From: Arthrobacter_B sp038069765
GTDB taxonomy: Bacteria > Actinomycetota > Actinomycetes > Actinomycetales > Micrococcaceae
Reading direction: 5' to 3'
NCBI RefSeq assembly: GCF_038069765.1
Contig: NZ_JBBPFS010000005.1
Span: 62,001 to 126,000 of the forward strand
DNA length: 64,000 nt
The notes under the pieces were generated by a model, which searched no databases, was not told the DNA's origin, and saw nothing but the letters and a program-made list of their open reading frames with translations. Below, piece by piece: positions 52,394 to 60,667 of this stretch. The translations under genes were made by a program, and so were the position numbers. Numbering within the stretch: position 1 is the stretch's first letter; each line of letters starts with the position of its first letter.

Positions 52394-52431
52394 AAAAGGC
52401 CGCCGGCACCCTCGGGTGCCGGCGGCCTTTT
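52394..52431. terminator. Bidirectional terminator between gnd and cysE
   Basis: A 17-bp perfect stem (52394-52410 with 52415-52431), loop CTCG, with AAAA at the left foot and TTTT at the right. Confidence 0.93.
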
Positions 52432-52473
52432 CATGCCCGGAGGCGGAAGCCCAGCTCAGATATGGAATCCAGC

Positions 52474-53058
52474 TCAGATATAGATTGCCGGGTCGATGTA
52501 TTCAGCCGGATCCACCGCGGGCTGCGTTTCCTTGACGTGGCGGTGGCGCCAGCGCGCGGGAATTCCGGTGATGATGGAATCGGCCGGCGCATCCTTGACC
52601 ACAACGGCATTCGCACCGACCGCGCTGTTCTTGCCGATGGTCACCGGCCCCAGGATCTTTGCCCCGGCACCAACGGTCACGCCGTCGCAGATGGTGGGGT
52701 GCCGCTTGATCCGCGCCAGGGAACGCCCGCCGAGCGTTACCCCGTGGTAGAGCATGACGTCGTCGCCGATCTCGGCAGTTTCACCGATCACCACGCCCAT
52801 GCCGTGGTCAATGAAGAAGCGCCGCCCGATGGTGGCCCCGGGGTGGATCTCGATGCCGGTGGCAAAGCGGGTCATCTGGGAGAGCACCCGGGCCGGGAAA
52901 CGCAGTCCCGGCCGCGCCCACATCTTGTGCGTGAGCCGGTGCATCCAGATGGCATGAAGCCCCGAGTAGACCACGATGTTCTCAAGGGAACCGCGCGCGG
53001 CCGGGTCGTGGGAAGCGGCGGCGTCGAGGTCTTCGCGCAGGCGGGCAATCAGGCTCAC
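52474..53058 (-). CDS. cysE: Serine O-acetyltransferase
   Basis: A 194-residue left-handed beta-helix enzyme making O-acetylserine from serine and acetyl-CoA. Hexapeptide repeats run from GIEIHPGATIGRRFFIDHG to the loop GARAKILGPVTIG-like GAGAKILGPVTIG, with the catalytic His in IDHGMGVVIGE. It is the short (EpsC/CysE) type. It lies 53 bases downstream of cysK in the same direction, making the two-step cysteine operon. The C-terminal Ile may dock in CysK. Confidence 0.96.
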   Translation of the reverse strand: MSLIARLREDLDAAASHDPAARGSLENIVVYSGLHAIWMHRLTHKMWARPGLRFPARVLSQMTRFATGIEIHPGATIGRRFFIDHGMGVVIGETAEIGDDVMLYHGVTLGGRSLARIKRHPTICDGVTVGAGAKILGPVTIGKNSAVGANAVVVKDAPADSIITGIPARWRHRHVKETQPAVDPAEYIDPAIYI

Positions 53059-53111
53059 AGAGGACTTTCTGCTCAGGTGGATCCGGTCAGGACCCGGGCG
53101 GGTTGCGGGTC

Positions 53112-54047
53112 TCAGCCCCGGATGTCGTCGTACAGCACGGTGGAGATGTAACGCTCTCCAAAGTCGCAGACGACGGCGACAATCAGCTTACCGGCGTTCT
53201 CCGGCCGCTTTGCCAGCTCCAGGGCGGCCCAGACGATGGCTCCGGAGGAAATGCCGCCAAGGATGCCTTCCTGCGTACCCAGTGCGCGGGCGGTGGTGAT
53301 GGAATCCTCGATCGAGGCATCGATGACCTCGTCGTAGATGTCCGTGTCCAGCACCTCGGGGACGAAGTTGGCGCCCAGGCCCTGGATCTTGTGCGGTCCG
53401 GGGGAGCCGCCGTTGAGGATGGCCGAGTCCTTGGGCTCCACAGCCACGATCTGAACGCCCGGCTTGCGCTTCTTCAGGACCTGCCCGACGCCGGTGACGG
53501 TTCCGCCGGTGCCGACGCCGGCAACAAAGATGTCCACCTTGCCGTCGGTGTCTTCCCAGATTTCCTCTGCAGTGGTCTGGCGGTGCACCTCGGGGTTGGC
53601 GGCGTTGGCGAACTGCTGGGCCCAGATGGCGTTCTCCGTGGTCGCAACAATTTCCTTGGCCTTGTCCACGGCGCCGCGCATGCCTTCAGAACCGGGCGTC
53701 AGGACAATCTCGGCACCGTAGGCGCGGAGCATGACGCGGCGTTCGGTCGACATGGTCTCCGGCATGGTCAGGATGACCTTGTAGCCGCGGGCTGCGCCAA
53801 CCATGGCGAGGGCGATTCCGGTGTTGCCGGAGGTGCCTTCCACGATGGTGCCGCCGGGCTTCAGGGCGCCGGCCTTTTCAGCGGCATCCACAATGGCCAC
53901 GCCGATGCGGTCCTTCACGCTGTTGGCGGGGTTGTAGAACTCCAGCTTGACGGCAACCTCAGCGTCAAGGCCCTTCGTCAGCCGATTCAGCCGCACCAGC
54001 GGCGTGCCGCCGACCAGCTGCGTCACGTCGTCGTAAATCCGTGCCAT
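53112..54047 (-). CDS. cysK: Cysteine synthase A
   Basis: A 311-residue PLP enzyme combining O-acetylserine with sulfide. The PLP lysine is Lys45 in NPANSVKDRIG; the phosphate loop is EGTSGNTGIAL, and GTGGTVTGVG follows. It is first in the cysK-cysE operon. It is of usual length and no unusual features were seen. Confidence 0.97.
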   Translation of the reverse strand: MARIYDDVTQLVGGTPLVRLNRLTKGLDAEVAVKLEFYNPANSVKDRIGVAIVDAAEKAGALKPGGTIVEGTSGNTGIALAMVGAARGYKVILTMPETMSTERRVMLRAYGAEIVLTPGSEGMRGAVDKAKEIVATTENAIWAQQFANAANPEVHRQTTAEEIWEDTDGKVDIFVAGVGTGGTVTGVGQVLKKRKPGVQIVAVEPKDSAILNGGSPGPHKIQGLGANFVPEVLDTDIYDEVIDASIEDSITTARALGTQEGILGGISSGAIVWAALELAKRPENAGKLIVAVVCDFGERYISTVLYDDIRG

Positions 54048-54155
54048 GGTTTGTCCTCAATCCGTTGGAGTGTCTGGAAGTCTTGCGGCTCGAACGCCGG
54101 TGGAAAATACCTGCAGCAGTGCCCGCTCCAGCCTATCGCCCACCACGGGGGAGTG

Positions 54156-54680
54156 TCAGTTGTCAAGCCATTCGGCGTAATATTTCCGCGCCTTGGCCAG
54201 CTTGGGGTTGATGATCACCTGGCAGTACCCCTGCTCCGGGTGCTTGGCATAGAAATCCTGGTGTTCCGCTTCCGCTACGTGGAACTCAGGCAGCGGGGAG
54301 ATTTCCGTCACGATCGGATTGTCCCAGTGCTCGCTGGCACGGTCCCGGGCCTTCTCGAATTCCTCCCGCTGGGTTTCGTCGGAGTAGAACATCGAGGACC
54401 GGTACTGGGTGCCGACGTCGTAGCCCTGACGGTTCAGAGTGGTCGGATCGTGCGAGATGAAGAACATGTCCAGGATCACTTCAGCCGGAATGATGTCTTC
54501 GTCAAACGTGACGGCAACAACCTCGGCGTGGCCCGTGGTTCCCGAGCAGACGCTGTAATAGTCCGGGCGGGCGGTGTGCCCTCCGGTGTAGCCGGACACC
54601 ACTTCGGTGACACCGCGGGTTTTCTGATAGAGGGCATCGAGGCACCAGAAGCAGCCTCCGCCAAGTACATAGGTCTTCAT
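54156..54680 (-). CDS. msrA: Peptide methionine sulfoxide reductase MsrA
   Basis: A 174-residue MsrA that repairs methionine-S-sulfoxide. Catalytic Cys10 is in GGGCFWC, followed by VVSGYTGGHTARPDYYSVCSGTTGHAE. The ATG at 54680 gives the exact family start (MKTYVLGGGCFWC). The recycling cysteine is probably the one near the C-terminus in QGYCQV. It is a single gene. Confidence 0.95.
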   Translation of the reverse strand: MKTYVLGGGCFWCLDALYQKTRGVTEVVSGYTGGHTARPDYYSVCSGTTGHAEVVAVTFDEDIIPAEVILDMFFISHDPTTLNRQGYDVGTQYRSSMFYSDETQREEFEKARDRASEHWDNPIVTEISPLPEFHVAEAEHQDFYAKHPEQGYCQVIINPKLAKARKYYAEWLDN

Positions 54681-54756
54681 ACCCTCTATCAATGCATGCG
54701 CGCCCGGAAGAATTCCCGGCCCGTCAATGCATGACCGGCCGGTCCGGCAGGCGGCG

Positions 54757-54830
54757 GAGCAGCCGGCAGCAGCCGGGCAGCAGCGGGGCAGCAGCGGGGG
54801 AGCAGCGGGGGAGCGGCGGGGAAGGGAAGG
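54757..54830. repeat. G/C-rich tandem repeats between msrA and nif3
   Basis: About six short units related to GCAGCAGCGGGG. The last ones drift to GGGGGAGCAGC and GGGGAGCGGC. They are open in several frames by composition only and lie upstream of the predicted nif3 promoter. Confidence 0.65.
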
Positions 54831-54852
54831 CCGGGCGTACGGCGCGGCCGAA

Positions 54853-54889
54853 TTGAGCAGGGATAGCCGAGCGGGTACAACTGAAACTA
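54853..54889 (+). promoter_or_regulatory. Leaderless promoter of the Nif3 gene
   Basis: TTGAGC (54853-54858), 17 bases, TACAAC (54876-54881), then seven bases to the ATG. There is no ribosome site. Confidence 0.6.
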
Positions 54890-55866
54890 TGGAAACAGAC
54901 AAGCCCGCCGAAGGCAGCGAACCGGCGGCACCGGGAACGGACCCGGCAGTAACGGCCACGGCAGCACCGGACACCGCACCGGCGTCGGAGACTCCGGGGG
55001 AACCCGGAGCAGCAGCGCTCCACGCCGTTCCGACACTGGGCGACGTCCTGCTGGCGGCCGAAGAACTCTGGCCCGAATCCCTGGCCGAGGGCTGGGACGC
55101 CGTCGGTCTGGTGGCAGGACGGCCTTCCCGCCCCGTGCAGCGCATTCTGTTTGCGGTGGATCCCACCACCGAGGTGATCGATGAGGCCCTCGAGTGGGGC
55201 GCGGACCTGCTGCTGACCCATCACCCTCTCTTCCTGAAGCCGGTTCACTCGGTGGCAGGGACGGGCTTCAAGGGCGACGCCGTCCACCGCCTGATCGAAG
55301 GCGGCTGCGCCCTGCTGACCGTGCACACCAACGGTGACAGCGCCGTCGGCGGAGTGTCCGACGTACTGGCGGACGCCTTCGGCCTCGGAAACGTCGAACC
55401 CCTGGTTCCGGCCGAGGACGGCCTGCCCGAGGAGGGCATTGGCCGCGTGGGCGACCTGAGCGACGCCACCACCCTCGCGGACTTCGCCAAACTGGTCTTC
55501 AGCATCATGCCCGCCGTTGCCGGCGGTGTCCGCGTGGCCGGCGATCCGCACGGCCTCGTCCGCCGGGTTGCTGTCTGCGGCGGCGCCGGTGACAGCCTTT
55601 TCGACGCCGTTCGGCGGCACCAGGCTGACGTTTACGTCACAGCCGACCTTCGACACCACCCGGCATCGGAGGCCCGTGAAGCCGCCGTGAACGGACGGCC
55701 CTACCTCATTGACGTTTCCCATTTCGGCAGTGAATGGCTGTGGCTGACCCCCGCAGCCAATGCCCTGGAGAATGTCCTCAACGATCAGGGCTTCGCCGCC
55801 GAGATCCGGATCAGCGGCACCAACACCGATCCCTGGGACTTTGTGCTGACCCCCGGGCTGAACTGA
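54889..55866 (+). CDS. Nif3-like dinuclear metal-binding protein
   Basis: A 325-residue Nif3/YqfO family protein. Residues 1-50 are a disordered Pro/Ala/Thr leader. The metal-site motifs are LLLTHHPLFLKP (HH), TVHTNGDSA (H) and, near the end, DVSHFGSE (H and E). These proteins bind two metals; a GTP cyclohydrolase-like role has been proposed for some. The start is set by the leaderless promoter; the open frame upstream covers the G/C-rich repeats. Order nif3, zinc-ribbon, RNase HI equals Rv2230c-Rv2228c of Mycobacterium. Confidence 0.92.
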   Translation: METDKPAEGSEPAAPGTDPAVTATAAPDTAPASETPGEPGAAALHAVPTLGDVLLAAEELWPESLAEGWDAVGLVAGRPSRPVQRILFAVDPTTEVIDEALEWGADLLLTHHPLFLKPVHSVAGTGFKGDAVHRLIEGGCALLTVHTNGDSAVGGVSDVLADAFGLGNVEPLVPAEDGLPEEGIGRVGDLSDATTLADFAKLVFSIMPAVAGGVRVAGDPHGLVRRVAVCGGAGDSLFDAVRRHQADVYVTADLRHHPASEAREAAVNGRPYLIDVSHFGSEWLWLTPAANALENVLNDQGFAAEIRISGTNTDPWDFVLTPGLN

Positions 55867-55936
55867 CCTGCGCCCTTGGCATAGGCTAGGGGGAAGAACC
55901 GGCCAGGTTGGTCCGGTCATAGGTGGAGGTTTTTCG

Positions 55937-56677
55937 GTGGCAAAAGCATCGTCGGCGGAGCAGCTGCGGCTGCTCGATTTGCAGGCTCTGGACAGTAACA
56001 TTCGCAAACTCCGGAATCGGGCTCGCAGCGTCAGCGACAACTCGGCCATTGCGGACCTCGGGCTGCAGCGGGCTGCGGCACAGAGCAAGCTTGTGGCCGC
56101 ATCCACCGAGGCAGCGGATGTCACCCGTGAACTCACCCGTGCCGAAGCCGACGTCGCCTCCGTGGTGGCCCGGATCGACCGCAACCAGAACCACTTGGAC
56201 AGCGGCAAGGGCAGCTCCAAGGAGCTCACCGCGCTGCAGAGCGAAATGGAGTCGCTGAAGCGCCGGCGTTCCGATCTGGAAGACGTGGAGCTGGAAGTCA
56301 TGGAACGCCTGGAGGCGGCGAAGGCCGCCGAGGAACAGTTCCGGCAGGCGGCCCGGGCCCTGGACGCCGAGGTTGCCGTACTGGAGGAAGCCCGCGACGC
56401 CGAGCTGGCGGAAATCGAAGCCGAGCGTGTTGCCGCCGTCGCCGAACGTGCTGAACTGGCTGACACCTTTGACCCCGCACTGCTGGCGGTCTACGAGAAG
56501 ACCCTGGCCAAGAACGGCATCGGCGCTGCCCGGCTGTTCAACGGAACCTCCGAAGGTTCAGGCATGCAGCTGAGCCCCGGAGACCTCGCCGACATCCGCC
56601 GCGCCGCCGAGGACGACATTGTGTTCTGCCCGGACTCCGGCTGCATCCTGGTGCGTTCCGCCGAGTGGGGCAGCTGA
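55937..56677 (+). CDS. Coiled-coil protein with C-terminal zinc-ribbon remnant
   Basis: A 246-residue protein with a long coiled coil (about 10-175) followed by a C4-type zinc-ribbon region. The second cysteine pair is CPDSGC (in IVFCPDSGCILV), with spacing larger than CxxC. The first CxxC expected before LSPGD is replaced by GTSEGSGMQLSPGD, so a normal four-cysteine zinc site cannot form. The family acts as a helper of its Nif3/RNase HI neighbours in an unknown way. GTG start; GGAGG lies before it. Confidence 0.87.
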   Translation: MAKASSAEQLRLLDLQALDSNIRKLRNRARSVSDNSAIADLGLQRAAAQSKLVAASTEAADVTRELTRAEADVASVVARIDRNQNHLDSGKGSSKELTALQSEMESLKRRRSDLEDVELEVMERLEAAKAAEEQFRQAARALDAEVAVLEEARDAELAEIEAERVAAVAERAELADTFDPALLAVYEKTLAKNGIGAARLFNGTSEGSGMQLSPGDLADIRRAAEDDIVFCPDSGCILVRSAEWGS

Positions 56678-56680
56678 TCC

Positions 56681-57706
56681 GTGACCCTGTTTGACCCGTC
56701 CGACGCTGCTGTTGACGCGCCTGAAGACACCGGTTCGGCCGGCCCGGGCGCCGGAAAGCCGCGGCGAACCCTGATTGTGGAGGCCGACGGCGGCTCCCGC
56801 GGCAACCCGGGACATGCCGGCTACGGCGCACTGGTGCGGGATCCGGACACCGGAGCCATCCTGGCCGAAAAGGCCGAGTACATCGGAAAGGCCTCGAACA
56901 ACGTGGCCGAGTACTCCGGCCTGCTGGCCGCGCTGGAAATGGCCCACCAGATCGATCCCGACTGCTGGATCCTCGCCAAGATGGACTCCAAGCTCGTTGT
57001 GGAGCAGATGAGCGGGCGCTGGAAGATCAAGCATGAGGACATGCAGCGCCTGGCTGCCAAGGCACGCGGGATCGTCAACCCGCGCCGGGTGAAGTACCAG
57101 TGGATCCCGCGCGAACTGAACAAGGACGCCGACCGGCTCTCCAATGAGGCCATGGACGCCGGCATGGCGGGAGTCCCCTGGGTCCACAAGGGCGGGCTGG
57201 CGCTGGACGGCGGGGCGGCCTTCGCCGGCGCTCCGAACGGATCCGCCGGTGCCGCAGTTGCTGAGACAACAGCACAAGAAGCAGCCGGGGAAGCTCCGGT
57301 GCCAACCGGCCGGCTTCACCACACCGAAATCTGGGTCCGGGACTTTCCCGCAGCCGAAGCGTCGCTGGGCTGGCTGCTGGAACGGCTGGGCTACCGGCGG
57401 ACCGACGCCTGGGACAGCGGAGCGAAGTGGCAGGGCGCTGACAGCTACGTCGTCGTGGAAGCCGGACCTGACGTGCTGGAGGCCGCGCATGAGCGCAGGC
57501 GTCCCGGCGTCAATCACCTCGCGTTCCGGGCCGGGGCCCCGGCCGAGGTGGACCTGCTGGTCCGCCGGGCAGCCAGCCACGGTTGGACGCTGCTCTTTGC
57601 CGACCAGCATCCGCACGCGGGCGGGCAGAACCACTACGCCGCCTATCTGGAAAACGCCGAAGGTTTCGAAGTGGAGCTGGTGGCGGACCAGGACCCAAAC
57701 AGCTAG
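56681..57706 (+). CDS. Fusion of RNase HI and a VOC (glyoxalase-fold) domain
   Basis: A 341-residue two-domain protein. The N-domain (about 28-160) is RNase HI: Asp36 in VEADGGSRGNPG, Glu77 in NNVAEYSG, Asp102 in KMDSKLVVEQM and Asp151 in NKDADRLSNEA give the four acidic catalytic residues. An Ala/Gly-rich linker covers 165-210. The C-domain is a complete VOC module with a likely metal triad: His214 (HHTEIWV), His279 (VNHLAFRAG) and Glu332 (FEVELV). In Mycobacterium the RNase HI at this locus is fused to a CobC-like phosphatase instead. The start lies three bases after the zinc-ribbon gene's stop. Its TAG overlaps the stop of yaaA on the other strand. Confidence 0.9.
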   Translation: MTLFDPSDAAVDAPEDTGSAGPGAGKPRRTLIVEADGGSRGNPGHAGYGALVRDPDTGAILAEKAEYIGKASNNVAEYSGLLAALEMAHQIDPDCWILAKMDSKLVVEQMSGRWKIKHEDMQRLAAKARGIVNPRRVKYQWIPRELNKDADRLSNEAMDAGMAGVPWVHKGGLALDGGAAFAGAPNGSAGAAVAETTAQEAAGEAPVPTGRLHHTEIWVRDFPAAEASLGWLLERLGYRRTDAWDSGAKWQGADSYVVVEAGPDVLEAAHERRRPGVNHLAFRAGAPAEVDLLVRRAASHGWTLLFADQHPHAGGQNHYAAYLENAEGFEVELVADQDPNS

Positions 57707-58464
57707 GGCAGGATGATGTTCAGCTGATACGGCTTGCGGGCCGTCGCCGGCACCAGTTCCGCCTCCCACTTTTCCCGGGCTGCAGCCAGCAGCTCTTCGG
57801 GGGTGGCGGGATCGCTGCCGCTGCGGGTGAGCAGATGCCGTGCGAGCTCGCCGCGGGTGTGTTTGGCGAAGTGTGACACCACGGTGCGTTTGCCGTTGCG
57901 GACCTGGAAAACGTTGACCGCCGCGGCTTTGGCCGGTTCCGGCGCCCAGGCTGCCGCATAGGTACTGGACCGGCAGTCCACCACCAGATGTCCGGCGGCA
58001 TAGTCGCCCAGGGCTTCGCCCAAGTGCTTCTTCCAGAAAGATGCCAGTTTGCCGGTCTCCGGCAGTTTCACGGCCATGGAAAGCCGGTACGCCGGAATCG
58101 GGTCGCTGAAGCCGAGGGCGCCCCACAGCCCGGAGATGACGACGACGGCGGCGTCGGCCCTGCGCTGCTGGTCCGGTGTCAGGTCCGCGTACCCCAGGGC
58201 GTCGTACAGAACACCGGTGTAGATGCTGTGGGCCGGCGCGCACGGCTCCGCGTGAAGCACAGTGTTTCGCCGGACTTCCGCCGCCAGCGAGGGGCCGACC
58301 CCCAGGACGCCGTGGGCGTCGTCGGCGCTGCTGGCATCGGCCAGGGCGGCGAGCACCTGCTTTCGGGCATCCGTAAGCCCGGGGAAATGCAGCTTGTCGG
58401 GATCAAAGGCGGAACCGGTGATCGCCGGCGTTTTTCCTTCGGAGGGCGGTAGCAGAATCAGCAC
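57703..58464 (-). CDS. yaaA: Peroxide stress protein YaaA (DUF328)
   Basis: A 253-residue YaaA protein. It opens with MLILLPPSEGKT and contains YTGVLYDALGYADL, ISGLWGALGFSDPIPAYRLSM, VVDCRSSTYAAAW and SHFAKHTRGELARHL. In E. coli YaaA lowers intracellular free iron during peroxide stress. It converges with the RNase HI-VOC gene: both stop codons share the palindrome CTAG. Confidence 0.93.
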   Translation of the reverse strand: MLILLPPSEGKTPAITGSAFDPDKLHFPGLTDARKQVLAALADASSADDAHGVLGVGPSLAAEVRRNTVLHAEPCAPAHSIYTGVLYDALGYADLTPDQQRRADAAVVVISGLWGALGFSDPIPAYRLSMAVKLPETGKLASFWKKHLGEALGDYAAGHLVVDCRSSTYAAAWAPEPAKAAAVNVFQVRNGKRTVVSHFAKHTRGELARHLLTRSGSDPATPEELLAAAREKWEAELVPATARKPYQLNIILP

Positions 58465-58546
58465 CGATTAATCCTACGCGAGGACGGGGCAGCCGCCGGC
58501 CGGAGTCCGCGGAACCGGGGGACCGGTGCGGAGGCGGTAGCATTGA

Positions 58547-58963
58547 GGCTGGACGGGTTGGCCAGGCGATCGCGTCGGTTCCTTTTTTCGAAAAGATTCC
58601 GCCGAGGAAAGTCCGGGCTCCGCAGAGCAGGGTGGTGGGTAACGCCCACTCGGGGAAACCCGCAGGCCAGTGCCACAGAAAAGAAACCGCCGTCGGCAGT
58701 GTTCCTTTTGCGGGAACACTGTCTTTCGGTAAGGGTGAAAAGGTGGTGTAAGAGACCACCAGCGTTCCGGGTGACCGGAACGGCTAGGTAAACCCCACCC
58801 GGAGCAAGGCCATACAGAACACGTTTGAGGGCTGCTCGCCCGATGTGTTCGGGTAGGCCGCTTGAGGGCGCCGGCAACGGCGTTCCTAGATGGATGATTG
58901 CCGCCTCCGGTCCGGTAACGGTCCGGGGACACAAAACCCGGCTTATCGGCCAGCCCGTCCCTA
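58547..58963 (+). ncRNA. rnpB: RNase P RNA (M1 RNA), type A
   Basis: About 415 bases. Conserved blocks: P1 strands GGACGGGTTGGCC (58551-58563) and GGCCAGCCCGTCC (58948-58960); GAGGAAAGTCCGGGCTCC (about 58605-58622); GGTAAGGGTGAAAAGG; GGTAAACCCCACCCGGAGCAAG; GAGGGCTGCTCGCCCG; and the 3' AAAACCCGGCTTATCGG. This RNA is the catalytic part of RNase P, which matures tRNA 5' ends. A TAGCAT -10 candidate lies at 58538-58543. The gap from its end to 59181 shows nothing else. Confidence 0.96.
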
Positions 58964-59181
58964 AACTTGCGCTAAGCGCGCCCTACACAACGAGCCATAT
59001 ACCAGCAGTCTGTGTACAGGCACGCTGTTCACCGACACGCGGTACCTGCAAAGCGCCGATATTGCCCGCAGATTCCTTCAGGGCAACAGTGCCGTCCCGT
59101 TGGGACCGGTTTTTCCACAGGATTAGCGAAAGACTGTCGCAATTAACGGATCGCAGCAGGCGCCCGGACTAGTCTGTGCTC

Positions 59182-60462
59182 ATGTCCAGACCGACAAAAC
59201 GCAGACCGCTGGTGGTCCGCAACGCGAATTTCCGTGCCTTGTGGGTTTCATCAACCGCGGGAATTTTCGGCACATCGGTGGCAGCAGTGGCCCTTCCCCT
59301 GATAGCGGCCGTGGAGCTCGACGCATCCGACTTTGCCGTGGCAGCCCTCTCCGGCATGGGTTTCCTCCCGTGGCTGCTGTTTGGACTGCCGATCGGCGCC
59401 CTGGTGGACCGCTACCGGCGCAAACCGGTAGTGCTGGCCGCACTGGTGCTGAGGATCATTGTTCTCCTGTCCCTGCCGGTGGCGTTCTGGATGGACCGCC
59501 TGTCCGTAACCCAGTTGTTTGTGGTTTCCTTCCTCTCAGGACTGGCTGCCGTCTTCTCCATGCTGGCGGAGTCGGCCCTGCTCCCGCGGGCCGTACCGCG
59601 GGAAGAACTCATTGAAGGCAACGGGCTGATGACCGGTTCCGCGGCCTCGGCCGATGCCGTCGGGCGCAGCTTGGGCGGCTGGCTGACGGGAGCCTGGGGA
59701 GCCTCTAATTCGCTCCTGCTGCAGGTTGCGGCCTCCGGTGCGTCACTGGTATCCGTGGCAACGCTGAAGGTTTCCGAACCGGCGACCGCACCGAACTCCC
59801 GAAACCGGATTTTCCGCGACATGGGCGACGGGCTGCGCTACAGCTTCAGCACCGCACCACTGCGGACCATCCTTCTGGCCGGTGCGCTGTGGAACCTGGG
59901 GGGCGCCATCGTCGTATCACTGATGGTGATCCTCGTGGTTCGCACACTGGGGGAGTCCGGAGCGGTGCTGGGGTTCCTGACGGCCTCCACCGCCCTGGGC
60001 GGCACCCTCGGCGGGCTCACGGTCAAACGGGCCACTCACCGCTGGGGATCGGGAACCGTCTGGCGTTTCTCCATGGTCCCCGCAGTGCTGGGCTATTCGT
60101 CGCTGCTGCTGATGACCCCCGGCTGGGGTCTGCTTCCGGGCTTTGCCGGCCTGTTCCTGGCCGGATTCGCCATCGCGATGAACGTGGTGGTCGCCACGAG
60201 CTTCCGCCAGCGGGTGTGCCCGCCGCAGATGCTGGGCCGGCTTGGGTCGGCTTCGCGGATGGTGACGTGGGGAATGCTCGCCGTTGCCGGCGTCATCGGC
60301 GGAGCGCTCGTGGGCCCGCTGGGTGTCCGGGGAGCCATCGCCGCCGGTCTCGCAGTCGCCGTCCTGGCTCCGCTGGTAGCCGCCTTCGGTCCGCTCCGCA
60401 GCATCAGGCACCTGGAGGAGCTGGAGCCCGTCCCGCTGGAAACCGCCGCCGAGAGCCGCTAG
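59182..60462 (+). CDS. Major facilitator superfamily transporter
   Basis: A 426-residue MFS permease with about 12 membrane segments. The loop GALVDRYRRKPVVL between segments 2 and 3 is the MFS signature. It resembles enterobactin exporter/macrolide-efflux-type (MFS_3) carriers: GNGLMTGSAASADAVGRSLGGWL. Substrate unknown. ATG 59182 has no ribosome site; a TAGTCT -10 box six bases upstream suggests a leaderless message. Confidence 0.88.
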   Translation: MSRPTKRRPLVVRNANFRALWVSSTAGIFGTSVAAVALPLIAAVELDASDFAVAALSGMGFLPWLLFGLPIGALVDRYRRKPVVLAALVLRIIVLLSLPVAFWMDRLSVTQLFVVSFLSGLAAVFSMLAESALLPRAVPREELIEGNGLMTGSAASADAVGRSLGGWLTGAWGASNSLLLQVAASGASLVSVATLKVSEPATAPNSRNRIFRDMGDGLRYSFSTAPLRTILLAGALWNLGGAIVVSLMVILVVRTLGESGAVLGFLTASTALGGTLGGLTVKRATHRWGSGTVWRFSMVPAVLGYSSLLLMTPGWGLLPGFAGLFLAGFAIAMNVVVATSFRQRVCPPQMLGRLGSASRMVTWGMLAVAGVIGGALVGPLGVRGAIAAGLAVAVLAPLVAAFGPLRSIRHLEELEPVPLETAAESR

Positions 60463-60667
60463 CAGTGTGACAAACATCTCCTGCAACATGCGAATGGGTC
60501 ACCTGTGTCCTAATACACTTGGAGGGACCGTGGCGCGGGATATCCGCAGCCACGGGACACACGTCGCACGCCGCGGCCCTGCAGCGACCAGCAGCAGCAC
60601 CCCGGGGCGCAGCGGCCTGACCAACCGGCACAGAGCAGTGCCGGCTGAGATAAGGATGTGAAGATCT

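Noticed and set aside
54727..54888. In-frame upstream extension of the Nif3 protein through the G/C-rich repeats
   Set aside because: The extension is low complexity, and a clear -35/-10 pair with the -10 seven bases before ATG 54889 lies within it.
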